From contig CM061914.1 in assembly GCA_031002005.1 (NCBI GenBank), positions 10,030,148-10,094,147 of the forward strand: a DNA stretch of 64,000 bases. The letters run 5' to 3'. The position numbers and the translations under genes were made by a program. The stretch is from Vandiemenella viatica (lineage: Eukaryota; Arthropoda; Insecta; Orthoptera; Morabidae). Shown piece after piece: positions 36,951-47,698 of this stretch (positions within the stretch are counted from its first letter, which is position 1; each line of letters opens with the position of its first letter). The notes beneath the pieces were generated by a model that made no database searches, had not been told where the DNA came from, and was given only the letters and a program-made list of their open reading frames with translations.

Positions 36951-37740
36951 TCTAGTAATCCTGGATGTGTTTACAAAATATGTTAAGTTATATTCCTTGA
37001 AGAAGGCCTCTACAAAGGCTATAATAAATAGAATCATGGGAGAATATATTATGGAATTAGGAAAACCAAAGAAAATATTATCAGATAATGGACCACAATT
37101 TACAAGTAAAGCGTGGACAGACACAATGGAAAGGGAGAGAATCGAAGTAATACACACGTCTTACTTCCACCCTCAAGGGAACATTGTTGAGAGAACCATG
37201 GCTAAGATAGGAAGATGGTTCAGGACCTATTGCCATCACAACCACAAGAGTTGGGCAGGAGAAGTTAGTAGACTGGAAGAAGTACTAAATGCTATTCCAC
37301 ATAGCTCCACAGGAATGACGCCTTTTGAATTAATGTTTGAACGGCCGGTGGATAGGTTAATAACCCAGATAATAGAATTCCGAGAAGAACAGGAAAGAAA
37401 TTACAAAAATAAATTAGAGGAAGCAAAAAGGAACCTTGAAAAGAAATCAAAGGAGAGACAAGCAAGACATAATAGGAAGGAGAAGTTCACATCTTATAAA
37501 GAAGGAGATTTAGTATTAATACAGACTCATTACAAATCTTCGTTTCTAAATAGTGAGATAAAAAAATTCAAATTTTGTATGAAGGACCATTTAGAGTGAG
37601 GAAGGTGCCGAGAGAAAATGCCTATACTGTTGAGTATCCAAAGAGCGGAAAAAGAAAGGGTGCATATAATGTTATATCATTAAAACCTTTTAAAGTGAAA
37701 TCATTGTTGGGGAATTGGAGTTCTTCAGGGGTATAATTTA
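36951..37740 (+). pseudogene. Gypsy-type integrase core and C-terminus
   Basis: The frame reads VILDVFTKYVKLY at its start, then ILSDNGPQFTSKAW and the NIVERTM segment with a glutamate, matching the DD35E order of retroviral-type integrases. The HSSTGMTPFELMF block and a basic coiled-coil-like tail follow. The main frame stops at 37599, and a further segment (RVRKVPRENAYTVEYP, in another frame) extends to about 37705. This is the continuation of the sequence interrupted at 34440. Confidence 0.85.
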
Positions 37741-38937
37741 TCACCAGAACACCCAATTACTTCTCCCTACATCATGTTTCTCTGTTATTTAGTCTTCTTG
37801 TGTTTTTAGTTTATTTTTTAAAAAAATAATAATGGTTTGGTTCGGGATCAATGAACCTGGATTCTTTTTTTTGTTTTAAACGACTAAATGATGTGATGTT
37901 GTAACAATTGTTTTGTTATTCAGTTATGTAAAGATTTACAACGTAACCGGTACTATGTATTTAATGACCGTCAACCGAATTATGAAATCAAGCAGGAGAA
38001 GGATATACTTGTAATTTATATTTACGATATTTCATCAAATTACACTTGTAAACATGTTTATTTGAGGAAATATCTGGAAGGGGTTGTCAAATTACAAGCC
38101 CTTAGACCCCGCAAGTAATTTATAATATAACAATCTCTGAATAAAAAGTGAGGAGAGGAAGAAAAACAAGAAAGGTTAGTTGTTCCGTTGAGCGGTGGTA
38201 TTATATTATACTGGCGGTAATGTATTGGATTTGTGAAGTACCATAATAAATGAAGTGCTGAATATTAAAGTAATATTTACTTTTGTGAAGGATTTTTATA
38301 AAGGAGATACTGTACGTTCAATTAAAACACTATGATAAACGTAGTAATATGACATGACTTATGCTTGCAACGAGGACTGTTTAATGCGAATAAGCGTTGT
38401 GGTTTGACACTGTCTCAACTTTTTAGACTGGAGCAGTAGTGGGAGTTCATGACAGACGTCTGCTTTTTCGGTCCTTTTTTTTTTTAAAAAAAAAAAAAGT
38501 AACTGTAGTGTTATACCAACCAAAGATTATATATTTTCACTTTGTTCGGCGCTCAGCTCAATGATTACTTTTTAAAAATTAAAAATATTAATAACTAAAG
38601 AAAAGCAGCATCAATTACTTTTCATCTGTCTCCTGGGTTATGATCTTCAAATTTTAGAAGTTTAAATGAAAACCTTGAAAGTGTATTTTATAATGCCGCA
38701 TTTCAAGAATAGTTATTTGTTTATCAGCACTTTTATTACTCCCTGCAACTTTTCATTTCGCTGTTTTCCTTGTTTTCCCTGTTGTTCATCTGTCACTACA
38801 CGAATGAGGGACGAAACTATCTTTTTGCATGAACAGTGAAATTAGCCAGAAATCACGCTGTGTCGGTATACTTTTTCCTTCTGAGAAGACCTTGCGCAGG
38901 TGACCCTTGCACTGTGTGGTCTTTGTGTTTGTTGCAG

Positions 38938-39041
38938 GCACCACGAAGCGCCGGTGCCTCCGCGGACGCTGGCGCAGTACACGCTGACTCTCATTGCACT
39001 CTGCAAGGACCCCAGGAACTTCCACGGCCACGACCTGATCA
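38938..39041 (+). CDS. CG3556-like gene, second visible exon (104 bp)
   Basis: The exon follows the acceptor tttgttgcag and ends at a perfect donor, ATCA|gtgagt. With two bases from the previous exon it begins R-H-H-E-A-P and reads VPPRTLAQYTLTLIALCKDP and RNFHGHDLI, which I recognise as the conserved core of insect CG3556-like proteins. It leaves one base (phase 1) for the next exon. Its GC-rich third positions contrast with the AT-rich intron. The exon is short and intact. Confidence 0.85.
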
Positions 39042-39698
39042 GTGAGTAGCTTGTATGAGGGACACTTATCAAACATCTTCACTGTTTAAATCCTTCCTTG
39101 ATCGCCAAATTATCTTACACCATTTCTGTACAAGAATCCATAATGACCTGCTGTACTGTAGTTTAGCGGAATTAAGTTCCCTTGTTGTCCAGACGCAACG
39201 GTAGTTCTAAAGTTTGCGTGCCTCTAAAAATAATCTTATGGCAACACAAAACTAACCTATAGTGACTGAATTAAATACGTTGATCCCCTTGCGCGATGAT
39301 GCCGAAAAATGATTGTTTATTGAAGCTTATGAATGCTTTTAGCCATCATCGAACAAAATTTCATTCGCATGAATAACCAAGTGATTCACACAACATGAGG
39401 CCGTCGCCTCGCGAAGACTACCCTTTCCTACTTGCAGGGCTGAAGGGTTTAAATTGAAATCGCACAACCAGAATGTTTAAAATATTTAATTATCGGAAAA
39501 CAAAATACCTAAAACATGGAGCCAACTAAGAGTTTACGACAGTGGCTAATTACAAAATTACTGTTTAGCAGCGCAGCAATGAAATTCATTATGCGATTTA
39601 CTTCAAAAAAATGCTCACAAATTCTAAAAGAAATAATAAACATCACGTGGCTTCGATTTGGTCGTTATGTATTCAGTAAATGGTCAATAAATTAATCT

Positions 39699-39850
39699 TC
39701 TATATGTATAAAACGAAACCCGTGTATATCCGCTACAGAAAAAGCTCAAAACTACTGAACAGCTTTCCACGGAGTTTTCATCGTCTAAAAGCTTAGAATC
39801 AGACTTGAACGGATAAATATATTTTATCCTTCAAGGTTACATAAGGATGG
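39699..39850 (+). mobile_element. Helitron-like 5' end fragment
   Basis: TCTATATGTATAAAACGAAA and the following aaaagctcaaaactactgaa, ggagttttcatcgtctaaaa and gcttagaatc match the 5' regions at 45482 and 50447 in order. No 3' end was found, so this copy is truncated or too diverged to bound. Confidence 0.5.
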
Positions 39851-40319
39851 ACCAGTAAGCAGAAATCTGAACCTCTAGCTTGAAATGCCAAAGATGAAAT
39901 ACCAACTACATGTTGACACGTGATACTTGGTAAAAAGTAATGGCCGTATTATCGCCGTGATACCCCATATCGGTTTTTCAGTCGGTAAACCCCATAGATG
40001 GCAATACTTACTGCGAATGGTACACAAGCCAACTACGAAAATTATAATAAAAACAACTGAACGCGCAGTGAAGTTGTATTAAATATTGATCTTAAGTAAT
40101 GCATGTCTGATGGGTTTTTAAATGAATTTGAAATGTTTAAGCCTTTAGTGTTAACACTAAAAACAGCTAAAAGTTTTTTGGTAGTCATGCATATCGCGGC
40201 GCCAGTTCATACGATAATACTACAATTATAAGTTTTGCAATTAATTATGACATTCAGCATAATCCGTTTCCAATATTGTTATAACATGGTTTTAACATTT
40301 GTTTTAACTGGGCCTACAC

Positions 40320-41187
40320 TGGGGGTTAGTAGTTCAAAAATTGGAGATATTCCAGAGAAAGTTTCAGCAATTGGAAGCATTGCACAAGTACAGTGAAGTC
40401 AAAGAGGGAGGATTTCAAGTAGATAATAGAAAAGGGTGAAGAGATATTTATCCCAAAACAGAACATACTTAGAAGTACAGAACCTACTTAGTAAAATAGG
40501 AAAGTGAGGCCATTAAAAAGATTGGTGAGAAGAGACCGGAATTAAGAGACAGCAAGGCAGTACAAAGTACTTGAAACAACTAAGTAAGCGATTAAAAATG
40601 GCAAATAATATGGCTAAAGACGGGTTTATGGAATATAAAATTGGAATAACGGGTACATCTAGAAATTTCTATGCCTATGTTAGAAAAATGAGGGGAAAGA
40701 AGGGTGCTGAGATAATTATAGCTAAGGAAGGGGAAAAAGTTAATGAGTATTGGAGAAAGGCAGAGATTTTAAGTAACCAGTTTAGTGAGATCATTAGGGT
40801 CTATGATTCAGGAATAGGAGGGTGTAAATCGGAGAACAAGCTTATCCACAAAATTAGAAATCAGCAGATTAAGTAATTTGAAATTAATTCTCAGGATATA
40901 ACGGAACTAAGAATGCTAAAGCAGCATAATTAGCTGGTATGGATAGTTTTATTGCAGATGTCTTAAAGTTAGCAGTAGATAAAGAGAAGTAGAGAATGTC
41001 CATGCTATAATAGGGAGGTGAGGCAATTAAAGATGTTGGCGAGAAGAAAACATAATTAAGAGACAGCAAGGAAGTAAAGAGTATTTGAAACAACTAATAA
41101 GGATTAATAATAGCAAAGAAAGTGGCTGAAAATTGTTTTATAAATAATATTATTGGTGCAGGGGGACCAAAGACACTAGATGGATAA
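40320..41187 (+). pseudogene. Decayed LINE sequence with a partial tandem copy
   Basis: One copy carries a 101-codon frame (40571-40876) with FYAYVRKMRGKKG, the linker between endonuclease and RT in LINEs. A second, more decayed copy of the same stretch starts near 41017 (agagacagcaaggaagtaaa compared with agagacagcaaggcagtaca near 40544). The second copy is interrupted at 41187 and resumes after 43752. Confidence 0.65.
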
Positions 41188-43752
41188 GACTTAAGTGAGT
41201 TCCCACTTCCGATTTAGGCCAGCCAAATACCGGATGTGACCCCACAAGCGCGGGCTTTTGAATTCATCCAGCTGGTGGTGGGGCGATTTAAGTGGCCCAA
41301 TTGGTAAATTAGACTCCTCTGACGTCACAGCACTGGCTGCTGAGGCAGGTCTGTGCACGTCTGCCCGACTAGTCGCTCAGCTACGCGCGTGCTGGGTGAC
41401 GCAGGTGCGAGCCGAGTGTTTGCTTAGCACCATTACCGCAGGTACACAGAAATGTTCCAGCCCTCAACCAAGCACAGTAAAATATTATCTTCGGTTCAAG
41501 AAGAGGCATGAATGGATGATATTGTGTAGTCGATTTCCATGTATCAATGTGTTCCTAAATCACTCAGCAATCTGGAGTGTGTGTCTCTTCCGTAAATTGT
41601 TTTTATCTTAAGTTCTGAATGCATTATAATCTGCGCTCAAAGAATAATAAAAAACAGAAATAGGAGAAATTATTACCAGCTGAATTTAGTTACTATAGAT
41701 CAGTTTTCGTAGGCAGAAGTAAAAACTAAGATTCACTTAAGGTAGCCTACTGCCTTGCCAACCAGGTCACATTACGTGTTTTCAAAGCCAAAATCGAACA
41801 TTTCGATTCCATCCTGTGCGGAATGAAAAGTAGCTTGAGGATTTGTATTAAATTAGAAAGTAAGATACTGACGCTGTAAAAACATAACCATTTCGTTTAA
41901 AATGTGATAATGGCATTGACATGGAATATGAACCATGGAATCTCCTGGCATACCTCATTGCACAAAAACTAACTCTAAATAGATGGTTGAGCGAAATATT
42001 TATTCGCACTTGTAAACGAAAGACTTTTTTCACATGTTTACCAATCAAGTTAGGCTGCCGACATTCAGTAGATTGTAAATCAACTCTATGTTAGTGATTA
42101 ATGTCACACGCTGGTCTGTATTTCGCTCAGACCTCTTGAACATACTATCAAACCAATCCCTTGCGATACAGTTAGCAATACTCCATATACATTAACCCAT
42201 AAAAAATCGATGGATCCTTCAAAAGAATACGGTCGAAATCCTCTCGGTTCCTTAGCCCCATATTGTTCCATTTCAAAATGTGTATTGTTTCGTTACAGGA
42301 ACTCGTCTCGTGTAGAAGCTTCATAATGTTAGGGCAAATAACATTTTCCAAAATTCGGAAAGGTTGTTATGTTTTTCTATACCTTTGTCTGTGAATTAAA
42401 CTAAGTGTTAATAGAATACGGTAGCCTTGTCGTGACTGTCGTTATCTTCACGTCTGTCTTGTATTGTTACTGGCATATTGCTGTCGCTACACATGAGAAA
42501 TACGAACGACCATCCAAATTCTGTTATTGCCAGCACATGAGGATAGGACTGTATTGTTACAACAGAACAATTGATTAAATACGTTTCCAGTCAGCATGTA
42601 AGATATCTGCTCTCGATTAAGTAATTACCGTTCTTGACGGTCTTTTACACATGTAAGTCTAAACTGACCGCAATACACATAGCTGGCAAACATTTTTTTC
42701 GGGCTGGGTGCTTGGTCGATGTCACCGTCATTAGAGGTGAAAAAGGATGTGGGACAAGGAACGGTGAGGAATTCCGTTATGGATATTTGAAAGTCTCTTT
42801 CCCTGCATATCACCTGGAGTGATATCAGGAAACCATGGAAAACCGAAATCATGAAGGCCGAACTCCTGTCCTCCCGAATGTTCACCCAGCAAGATCGGTG
42901 CTGATCACTGTTACCATTGGGAATTAACGTGCATACACAGACGTAACAAAAATTTTGGTCCACATCAGTTAGTAGTCCATACAATTTGTTTGGCATTATT
43001 CTGGTCGTCGCGTTGGCGTGAAAACGGAACGATGTGGCTGCAAGGAACCGAGAGGAATTCGACCGTGTTCTTTTGAAGGATCCATCGATTTTTATGGGTT
43101 AATGTATATGGACTATTGCTACCTGTATCGCAAGGTATTGTTTGATAGCATGTGCAAGTGGTCTGAGCGATATGCAGCCCAGCGTGTGAGATCAATGTTT
43201 AACTTAGTGTTGATTAACAACCTAACTGACCTATGGTAACTATATTCAGGTGGTAATAATTCCTCCTATTTCTGTTTTTTATTATTCTTTGAGCGAAGAT
43301 TATAATGCATTCAGGACTTAAGATAAAAACAATTTACAGAAGTGACACACTCTCCAGATTGGTGAGTGGTTTAGGAACACATTGATACATGGAAATCGAC
43401 TATTGCTAGGTTACACAATATCATCCATTCATGCCTCTTCTTGAATCGAAGATAATATTTCACTGTGCTTGGTTGAGGTCTGGAACATTTCTGTGTACCT
43501 GCGGTAATGGCGCTAAGCAAACACTCGGCTCGCACCTGCGTCACCCAGCACGCGCGTAGCAGAGCGACTAGTCGGGCAGACGTGCACAGACCTGCTTCAG
43601 CAGCCAGTGCTGTGACGTCAGAGGAGCCTAATTTACCCATTGTGCCATTTAAATCGCCCCACCACCAGCTGGCTGAATTCAAAAGCCCGCGCTTGTGGCG
43701 TCACATCCAGTCTTTAGCCTGCCGAAACTGGAAGCGGGAACTCACCTAAGTC
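41188..43752. mobile_element. Long-inverted-repeat (foldback-type) element
   Basis: The ends are inverted copies: gacttaagtgagttccc at 41188 and gggaactcacctaagtc ending at 43752. Arms stay recognisably inverted to about 42285 and 43000, including the block with the GACGTCA motif and the ORF-like WWWGDL stretch on each arm. The left arm carries roughly 350 bases (about 41710-42055) absent from the right. The centre contains a SINE fragment (42700-42880). No transposase is visible. It sits inside the LINE remnant, but I see no clear target duplication. Confidence 0.85.
42700..42880 (-). mobile_element. SINE fragment in the centre of the foldback element
   Basis: tccctgcatatcacctggag, tgatatcaggaaaccatgga and a cgaactcctgtcctcccgaa block match the SINE at 46557-46773, same orientation, including part of the tRNA-like head. 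Confidence 0.6.
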
Positions 43753-44400
43753 ATCCTGATCTTTCTATACCGACGGATGCATCAAGAAATTTCTTTAGCT
43801 ATGTAAGAAAACTGAGATAAAGGAACGGTGTTGAGAAAATTTTTGATAAGGAGGAATAATAAGTTACTTAGGATTTGAAAAAGGCTGAGATTTTAAATAA
43901 ATGGTGTAGTAAAAGCATAAGGGTCTATATTCCAGCAATTGGGGGGAGGGGGGGGGTGAAAATGAGGGAACAAACTGATCTTCACAATTGGAATTGAGGA
44001 GTCCATGAAATTTGAAATTCATCCTGAAGATATCATGTAGGAACAAAGAAAACTAAAGAATCATAAATGAGCTGTTATAGATAATTTAACTACAGATGTT
44101 GTGAAGTTAGTATGATGTGAAATTTTTCCTTATCTTGAAACTTGTTATTTGTTGCAGATTACTGGAAGAGTGCGATAATAGTACCGGTCCACAAAGTAGG
44201 ATTGACAAATAGGATATAATGTTACAGGCTTTTGAGTTTGACATCAGTGGTAGGTAAAGTAATGGAAATATTGTATTTAACCACATCAGAAATGTAAATG
44301 GGGAACGTAAGTAGTCTTTAAATCTCAAGATGGCTGTAGACAAGGATGTTCTTGTGAATCTCAGTTAGTAGTTATATTCAACATATTTTATATCACTCAC
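43753..44400 (+). pseudogene. Decayed LINE RT region, continuing after the foldback element
   Basis: The start (gcatcaagaaatttctttagct) matches the linker at 40655-40690 of the other copy. Near 44155-44270 the translation shows DWKSAIIVPVHK, then LTSVVGKVMEI, which are early RT blocks. Stops and frame changes are frequent. The sequence supports a single LINE copy split by the element at 41188-43752. Confidence 0.65.
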
Positions 44401-44568
44401 TCCCTACTCAAAAAATAAAGCAACTAAAAGTTTGGTGCAACGATTTTCGGGTAAAAAGCATTTTTTTCTGTTCACTTAAATTACTTAATGGCTTTGTGAG
44501 ATGTTTAAGTTATGGAAGTTGAAAGAGGGTTGATATGCGCAAGGTGTACACGACTCGGCTGTTTGCAG

Positions 44569-44712
44569 ACATGCTGCAGCACCACGAGGCCGAGCTGGAC
44601 GCCGACTACGCGCTCGCCTCGCTCGCCGTCTGCAGCTCCGGACACAACGTGCGCCGCAGGCAGATCCGCCGTCTCACAGACGTCGCCGACAGAGCCTCCA
44701 CGCACGACACAG
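44569..44712 (+). CDS. CG3556-like gene, third visible exon (144 bp)
   Basis: The acceptor ctgtttgcag is chosen because it needs exactly the one base left by the previous exon. The join gives ...HDLI, Asn, MLQHHEAELDADYALASLAV and then CSSGHNVRRRQIRRLTDVAD, the best-conserved stretch of the family. The exon ends ACAG|gtacag at 44712 in phase 1, so coding must continue in a later exon, which I could not find in the remaining 19 kb. The three exons together encode about 160 residues and appear intact and under normal coding constraint. Confidence 0.85.
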
Positions 44713-44744
44713 GTACAGCGCGTAGCTATGCTGATCACACCACC

Positions 44745-45481
44745 ACAGCAAGTGTTAAGCCTGAAGGCTTGTTGGTCGTCTTCCTACATCTCTCCTGCCT
44801 CTGGGATAGTTTTTGAGAACTTTTCGTGGAATCCGGTCCGTCTTCATCTTCAGTACATGGTCCATCCAAGATGTTCTGTCAGTCTTCACAGTTTGGAGAA
44901 TTGGTTTGAGTTTGAGTTCTTTAAGGATTTCATCAGATCTCTTTCTTTCTCGTATGTGTAGTCAGCTCTTCTCCTCATGAATCGCTTCTCAGCCGCCGTT
45001 AACCTCCGCTCATCACCTTTGCTGAGTGTCCAGGCCTCGCTGCCGTACAATAGAGTAGGCTTAGTCAGGATATTGTATAGCCTGATTCCTGTGTGTCGTT
45101 GAACAAGAGATGGTCTGAAGGTGTTATTTATTATTCCTGTAACTTTCGTGAAATTTGTTACTTTTTGTTGCATATCGGTTTCTAGGGTGTAGCTGAGGTT
45201 ATAACCTAGCTATTTAAATTCTGCTACATGTTCTGTGGGTGTGTTTTCTGTTGCAATTTTGGTTATTTTGTGACTTTTCCCGACGTAGGCCATAACTTTT
45301 GTTTTACTGAAGGAAATCTCCATCTTTTACTCTTTTGCTATCTAACTCTGCAGGACATCTTCTCATTCAGCAAAAAGCACTTAGTCATCTGCAAACAGTA
45401 ATGTGTCCAGCTTAGTCTGTCTATTTTGATTCTGCCATGGGTTTTTTTTTCGCCAGTCACTAATGATTTTGTTTATATATA
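44745..45481 (-). pseudogene. LINE 3' part: RT catalytic box to C-terminus
   Basis: On the minus strand the segment opens with YINKIISDW and KLDTLLFADD (near 45385-45415, with a stop right after FADD). It continues through the frame at 44886-45173 with KPTLLYGSEAWTL and RRLTAAEKRFMRR, and ends near 44745 with a PRGRRDVGR-like motif. These are C-terminal blocks of RT in non-LTR elements. The upstream half of the same copy is at 51293-52290, separated by the Helitron-type insertion. Confidence 0.85.
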
Positions 45482-46556
45482 TCTATAAAACGAAAACCGA
45501 AGATATTTGTAGTATAAAAAACTCGGAAACTATGGAGCAGATTTCGATGGCGTTTTCACTGTTTTAAAGCTTAGAACCTTAATTCGCTTGTCTGACATCT
45601 CTTATGTTTCAATGTTAAATAATGTAGAAGCATTAAATGAAATTCTGAACGTATGGTGAGGAATTCCACAGGAGGAATCGCCAGATGGCGCATACATCGC
45701 ACCAAATACTCAACTGCAATACGATATCTCTGACCATAGCCTTTAATGAGCAGTTTACAGTAATAACAATTTTTTCATAATTCGCACTGAACAAAACTTG
45801 AAATATTGTTTCCTTTAATATTGGGTGTTTAGTTTTTAAACGCTTCGATGGCCATATTGAATGCGAGGAATTAATAACGAGAAATCAGTAGAGATTTTCT
45901 TTTCCCTTTTCTGGCAATGTCTTTGACCATAAGCTTTAGTATTTGTCTCTGATATCTACGATAATAATTTTCTGGATAAATTACGTTGATACAGGTAATT
46001 AATTCGTACGCTGAAGGTTTTTTTTATCATTTGAAGTTTGTATTCAACCTTTAGTGTTTGGAATAATAATAGCATCAGGTGTTTGGAGCTGATAGATTCA
46101 TTCCGTTCGCAGTAATTAATAAGTATGGTGATGTTTTTTTTTATCATTAGAAGTTTGTATTAACTCTTTAGTGTTAAGAAATATAACGGCTTAGGACAAC
46201 TGAACATTTTTTGGCTGCAATTCTACGCTATACGCGCGTGTTTGTGACATAATCTAGGTATTATTCATTCTATATTTTATCGCATTATTTATAAATGCAA
46301 TAGTTTTTAACAACAACAGAAGTTTGTGCTATGTCCTTACTGTTGGAAAGTAACCCATTATGACAACTGAGCGTTTATTGGAATTAAATTATGCGCTATA
46401 CATTTGAGTTTTTGACATAATCTAGCCTTTATTCATATTATAATGTATTGCCTATTCAGTATAGCAGTTTCTACGTCTACCGTGGCGGCGTAATTTGGTG
46501 ATGATTCTTTGAGACAGATGGTTTTTTTTTTTTTTTTTCTGCTTAACGTCTCTTAA

Positions 46557-46773
46557 CAGCGAGGTCTTTAGAGACGGGAAAGGATGGGGGGGGGGGGGCA
46601 AGGAATGGGAACAAATTCAGCCATGGCCTTTTGAAGGAAGCATCCCGGCATTCACCTCGAGTGATTTGGGAAAACCATGAAAAACCCATATCTGGATGCC
46701 CGGACGGGGATTCGAACCGCAGTCCTCCCGTATGCAAGTCCAGAACGCTAACCATTACACCACCACATCTCGG
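46557..46773 (-). mobile_element. tRNA-derived SINE, near complete
   Basis: On the minus strand the head shows an RNA polymerase III A box (TGGTGTAATGGTTAGCG, at 46746-46762) and B box (GGTTCGAATCC, at 46708-46718). The body follows, with gggtttttcatggttttccc, gccgggatgcttccttcaaa and a final run of C. Fragments of the same family are at 28685, 35257, 42700 and 59530. I recall similar SINEs in grasshoppers, but this is from memory. Confidence 0.85.
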
Positions 46774-46789
46774 TACAGATTGTAAAAAC

Positions 46790-47280
46790 AAATTACGTAT
46801 CTCGCTTAGTTCTCGAGATATCGAATGTCAAAAATTATTTATTGGTATAGTTTTCTTTTCTTTTTCATGGCGATTGTTTTCTGTTTCAAACTACGTTTCA
46901 ACTTGACCAAAACCGCTAGAAAGAAAAGAAAACACCCTTCATACATGTGCCTTGTGACTCTGCAGAATTTTTTTTCTGGTCCAGGTTGTATTTCACACTA
47001 ACCTACTCAATTTAGAGATTCTCAAGAACAACGCAAGTTACCCCAATATTTTATTCTCTTTCATTGTGTTTCGTCCTGTTAGATAAGACTACATCATCGA
47101 TTTGGCTTATTCGCAATTTTTTTCACGTCCCAGCCGCATTTCAACATAGGCATGTCAACTGTGAAATAACATTTAATCGCGAAGTTTAATCGAGATATAT
47201 AAAAAAAATCTTAAATTTTCATTTGTCTTGCGGTATTACATAGGAATCCTCACGGAATTCCAACGTCGTAATTAATACGT
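46790..47280 (+). repeat. Helitron module, second type (copy 1)
   Basis: atctcgcttagttctcgaga, ttatttattggtatagttt, tttcaacttgaccaaaaccg and later blocks recur in order at 49550-50010. A shorter related piece is at 48640-48800. Confidence 0.7.
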
Positions 47281-47698
47281 GCGCTGATAGTTTTTTTTAT
47301 CATTAGAATTATGTATTAAACCTTTAGTGTTGAGAATAATAACGGCTTAGGACAACTGAATGTTTTTTTGGTATTTACGCTGATGGTTTTTTGGCATTAA
47401 TCTGCAATTCAGCGCTTTACGCGCGTGTTTCTGACTTAATTTAGCTTTTATTCATTTTATATTTTATCGCGTTGTTTAGTAATGCAGTGGTTTTTAACAT
47501 AAACAGAAGTTTATGTTATGTCCATACTGTTGGAAAGTAACCTATTATGACAACGTTATTTACGTTTTTTGGCATTGCATTCAGTGCTATACACTTGAGT
47601 TTCTGACATAATCTAGCTTTTATTAATTTCATAATTTATTGAATTGTTTAGTAATGCAGGTTTCACCTAGCCCATTGTGCCGCTTTTTGATGATGAAT

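Larger units (their letters stand above)
31210..37740 (+). mobile_element. Ty3/Gypsy-type LTR retrotransposon, decayed and split by a LINE
   Basis: In order on the + strand I see a basic, Asn/Arg-rich gag-like tail (about 31210-31920), a retropepsin-like segment (31951-32274), RT (about 32580-33460), RNase H (33560-34045), the integrase zinc-binding segment (about 34050-34430), then, after a 2.5-kb LINE insertion, the integrase core and C-terminus (36951-37740). This PR-RT-RH-IN order is that of Ty3/Gypsy. I found no long terminal repeats on either side. The 5' part is probably truncated and the ends are approximate. Stops and lost active-site residues make it inactive. Confidence 0.85.
30774..38937 (+). 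other. Host intron (about 8.2 kb) filled by a Gypsy-type element and nested LINE
   Basis: The intron runs from the donor gtacgc at 30774 to the acceptor tttgttgcag ending at 38937. It contains the LTR-retrotransposon remains (about 31210-37740) and a nested LINE. The parts at 30774-31209 and 37741-38937 show no other recognisable feature, apart from a poly-T/poly-A palindrome near 38473-38500. Confidence 0.75.
39042..44568 (+). other. Host intron (about 5.5 kb) with nested mobile elements
   Basis: The intron runs from the donor gtgagt at 39042 to the acceptor ctgtttgcag ending at 44568. It holds a Helitron 5' fragment, decayed LINE pieces and a long-inverted-repeat element. The parts at 39042-39698 and 39850-40319 show nothing further that I recognise. 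Confidence 0.75.
46130..47690 (+). repeat. Direct repeat within the Helitron, about 1.14-kb spacing
   Basis: The stretch from about 46145 to 46480 and the stretch from about 47300 to 47670 share long ordered blocks, for example aacggcttaggacaactgaa, ctgttggaaagtaacc and tgacataatctagc. Copies are diverged by substitutions and small indels. Confidence 0.75.

Noticed and set aside
41258..43682. Pair of similar proteins beginning MNSxSWWWGDL in opposite orientations
   Set aside because: They are the two arms of an inverted repeat. The matching frames reflect the shared DNA, and neither has a recognisable domain.
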